Below, piece by piece: positions 62,306 to 64,000 of a stretch of DNA of 64,000 bases (its first letter is position 1; every line of letters starts with the position of its first letter). Origin of the DNA: Curtobacterium sp. MCBD17_013 (GTDB taxonomy: Bacteria; Actinomycetota; Actinomycetes; Actinomycetales; Microbacteriaceae); contig NZ_QKTU01000002.1 in the NCBI RefSeq assembly GCF_003234565.1, positions 395,810 to 459,809 of the forward strand, given 5' to 3'. A model generated the notes under the pieces. That model searched no databases and was not told where the DNA came from. It worked only from the letters and a program-made list of their open reading frames with translations. The translations under genes and the position numbers were made by a program.

Positions 62306-63789
62306 CGGTCGCGGAGCCGGCGGAGCCGGGTGAGCGTCGACGGCTTTCCCAGGATCTCCATCGACTCGAACAGCGGCGGACTCACCCGTCGCCCGGAGAC
62401 CGCGACCCGCAGCGGACCGAAGGCGACCCGGGGCTTCAGGCCGAGCCCGTCGATGAGCGCAGCGCGGAGCGCCGACTCGATGGGCTCCGCGCGGAAGTCC
62501 TCGATCGCTTCGAGGGCGTCGATGGAGGCGTCGAGCACCGTCCGCGCGTCCTCCTTGAGGGTGGCGAGCGCGTCGTCCTCCATCGTGAGGTCGTCGTCCG
62601 CGACGAAGAGGAAACCGAGCATCCCCCGCGCATCACTCAGGACGTTCATGCGTTCCTGCACGAGCGGCGCCGCGCGCTGCAGCATGGACCGCTCGTCCAC
62701 CGTCACCGGGTCGCTCAGCACGCCGTCGAGGTACGGCACCAGACGATCCGTGAAGTCGTCGACGGCGAGGAGTCGGATGTGGTCGCCGTTGATCGACTCG
62801 GCCTTCTTGGGGTCGAACCGCGCCGGGTTCGGGTTGACGTCCACGACGTCGAACGCCGCCACCATCTCGTCGAGGGAGAACACGTCCTGGTCCGCCCGCA
62901 GCGACCAGCCGAGCAGCGCGAGGTAGTTCACCAGCCCCTCGGGGATGAACCCGTTCGCCCGGTGGTGGAACAGGTTCGACTCCGGGTCGCGCTTGGACAG
63001 CTTCTTGTTGCCCTCGCCCATCACGTAGGGCAGATGCCCGAACCGCGGCACGAACGAGGTCACGCCGATCTGCACCAGGGCCTCGTACAGCGCGATCTGC
63101 CGTGGCGTCGACGAGAGCAGATCCTCGCCGCGGAGCACGTGCGTGATCCCCATGAGCGCGTCGTCGACCGGGTTCACGAACGTGTACAACGGCTTGCCGT
63201 TCGGTCGGACGACCACGAAATCCGAGAACGATCCGGCGGGGAACGTGATGTCGCCCCGGACGAGATCAGCGAACCCGAGATCGCGGTCCGGGACCCGGAG
63301 ACGGAGCGCCGGCTGCCGACCCTCGGCCCGGTACCCCGCACGCTCGGCTTCGGTGAGGTCGCGCTCGAAGTTGTCGTACCCCTGCTTCGGATCACGGCCG
63401 TTCGCGAGGTTCCGGGCTTCCATCTCCTCCGGGGTCACGAACGACTCGTAGACGAGCCCCTCGGCCTTGAGGCGCTCGATGACGTCCACGTAGATGTCCG
63501 ACCGCTCGGACTGCCGGTAGGGGCCGTGCGGACCGCCGACGTCGATGCCCTCGTCCCAGTCCAACCGCAGCCAGCGGAGCGCGTCGAGGATCTGCTCGTA
63601 GCTCTCCTCGCTGTCGCGAGCCGCGTCGGTGTCCTCGATCCGGAACACGAAGGTCCCGCCGGTGTGCCGCGCGTAGGCCCAGTTGAACAGGGCCGTCCGG
63701 ATCAGTCCGACGTGGGGCGTCCCGGTCGGGGACGGGCAGAAACGAACTCGGACGTCGGAGCCGGAGGCGGTGGTGAATGGCGCTGTCAT
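62302..63789 (-). CDS. gltX: Glutamyl-tRNA synthetase
   Basis: Class I synthetase charging tRNA-Glu (and tRNA-Gln when GatCAB is used). The 495 residues have the HIGH-type motif [24 protein letters not shown], the [16 protein letters not shown] element, [20 protein letters not shown] and the KMSKS-type [12 protein letters not shown], then the C-terminal anticodon-binding helical domain. ATG at 63789 is 9 bases after a TAGGAT box. It is downstream of the rRNA operon terminator. Confidence 0.96.
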   Translation of the reverse strand: MTAPFTTASGSDVRVRFCPSPTGTPHVGLIRTALFNWAYARHTGGTFVFRIEDTDAARDSEESYEQILDALRWLRLDWDEGIDVGGPHGPYRQSERSDIYVDVIERLKAEGLVYESFVTPEEMEARNLANGRDPKQGYDNFERDLTEAERAGYRAEGRQPALRLRVPDRDLGFADLVRGDITFPAGSFSDFVVVRPNGKPLYTFVNPVDDALMGITHVLRGEDLLSSTPRQIALYEALVQIGVTSFVPRFGHLPYVMGEGNKKLSKRDPESNLFHHRANGFIPEGLVNYLALLGWSLRADQDVFSLDEMVAAFDVVDVNPNPARFDPKKAESINGDHIRLLAVDDFTDRLVPYLDGVLSDPVTVDERSMLQRAAPLVQERMNVLSDARGMLGFLFVADDDLTMEDDALATLKEDARTVLDASIDALEAIEDFRAEPIESALRAALIDGLGLKPRVAFGPLRVAVSGRRVSPPLFESMEILGKPSTLTRLRRLRDR

Positions 63790-63798
63790 GACGCCCCG

Positions 63799-63804
63799 AT
63801 CCTA
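63799..63804 (-). promoter_or_regulatory. Candidate near-leaderless -10 box (TAGGAT), gltX
   Basis: TAGGAT, 9 bases before the gltX ATG, just after the rRNA terminator. Confidence 0.45.
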
Positions 63805-63840
63805 CCGTGACGCCCGTCGACACCGACCGGAGACGACGAA

Positions 63841-63884
63841 AAGCCCCTGATCAGCACGCTCCTCGAGCGAGTGATCAGGGGCTT
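63841..63884 (-). terminator. rRNA operon terminator
   Basis: AAGCCCCTGATCA / TGATCAGGGGCTT, 13-bp perfect stem with an inner GCTC/GAGC pairing, followed on the minus strand by a TTTTCGTCG-type tail, directly after 5S rRNA. Confidence 0.85.
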
Positions 63885-63895
63885 CCCTGACGTTG

Positions 63896-64000
63896 AGTCC
63901 GGCGGTGTCCTACTCTCCCACAAGGTCCCCCTTGCAGTACCATCGGCGCTGAGAGGCTTAGCTTCCGGGTTCGGAATGTGACCGGGCGTTTCCCTCTCGC
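63896..64000 (-). rRNA. rrf: 5S ribosomal RNA (3' part, runs off window)
   Basis: The last ~105 bases match 5S rRNA: GCGAGAGGGAAACGCCCGG, CATTCCGAACCCGGAAGCTAAG, CCGATGGTACTGC and the 3' end GGAGAGTAGGACACCGCC. The 5' end and the rest of the rRNA operon lie beyond 64000. The 3' end is placed to within a few bases. Confidence 0.93.

Overview
The window looks like the chromosome of a high-GC Gram-positive actinobacterium, most likely a member of Microbacteriaceae. Base composition is strongly G+C rich, GTG and occasional TTG starts are common, lsr2 and DUF2469, DUF3515 and DUF177 family genes are present, and several core gene orders are typical of actinobacteria (cdsA-frr-pyrH-tsf-rpsB; xerC-dprA-comM-yraN; rnhB-lepB-rplS; trmD-rimM-khpA-rpsP; ffh; ftsY-smc-mutM-rnc-rpmF-DUF177-coaD-recG; rsmD-thiL; ddl-gpsA-plsC-murA-leuD-leuC). 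A Curtobacterium-like organism fits, partly because some Curtobacterium are known for omega-cyclohexyl fatty acids and a matching gene set appears here. The genus is an inference, not a demonstration.

Layout. 1-5.6 kb: a partial membrane-anchored protein, a DivIVA-domain protein and the cdsA/frr/pyrH/tsf/rpsB block. 5.9-8.3 kb: a sugar-porter MFS transporter and a secreted M23-like protein. 8.3-18.5 kb: xerC, dprA, comM, yraN, lsr2, DUF2469, rnhB, lepB, rplS, map, trmD, rimM, khpA, rpsP. 18.7-26.1 kb: an accessory four-gene operon interrupting the usual ffh-rpsP neighbourhood (see below). 26.3-33.8 kb: a YbdK-type glutamate-cysteine ligase homologue, ffh, a two-helix miniprotein, an orphan molybdopterin hydroxylase large subunit, ftsY and a terC gene under a yybP-ykoY manganese riboswitch. 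33.8-51.7 kb: smc through leuC. 52-56 kb: a FUSC-like membrane protein, a histidine phosphatase, a tandem crcB pair, tRNA-Glu and a DUF72 protein. 56-61 kb: a carbohydrate ABC importer divergent from a secreted endo-beta-N-acetylglucosaminidase H. 61-64 kb: tRNA-Gln, a thioredoxin-reductase-like flavoprotein, gltX and the 3' part of a 5S rRNA gene.

The most interesting region is 18,681-26,080 (minus strand). It encodes, in transcription order, a single 1045-residue protein joining an EPSP-synthase-like domain to an acyl-CoA/AMP ligase domain, an acyl-CoA dehydrogenase, a FabL-like short-chain reductase and a FadH-like 2,4-dienoyl-CoA reductase. This is the set of activities needed to convert shikimate to cyclohexanecarboxyl-CoA, the primer for omega-cyclohexyl fatty acids. 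The EPSP-synthase-like domain keeps shikimate-ring contacts but has lost the arginines and lysine that hold phosphoenolpyruvate, as expected for a shikimate dehydratase-like role. The fusion to a CoA ligase may be undescribed.

A second functional unit is the divergent endo-H/ABC locus with a perfect 20-bp LacI-type operator overlapping the endo-H promoter, suggesting foraging on host N-glycans. At a genome-wide scale, many genes here have a TAnnnT -10 element only 6-9 bases before the start codon, pointing to widespread leaderless transcription.
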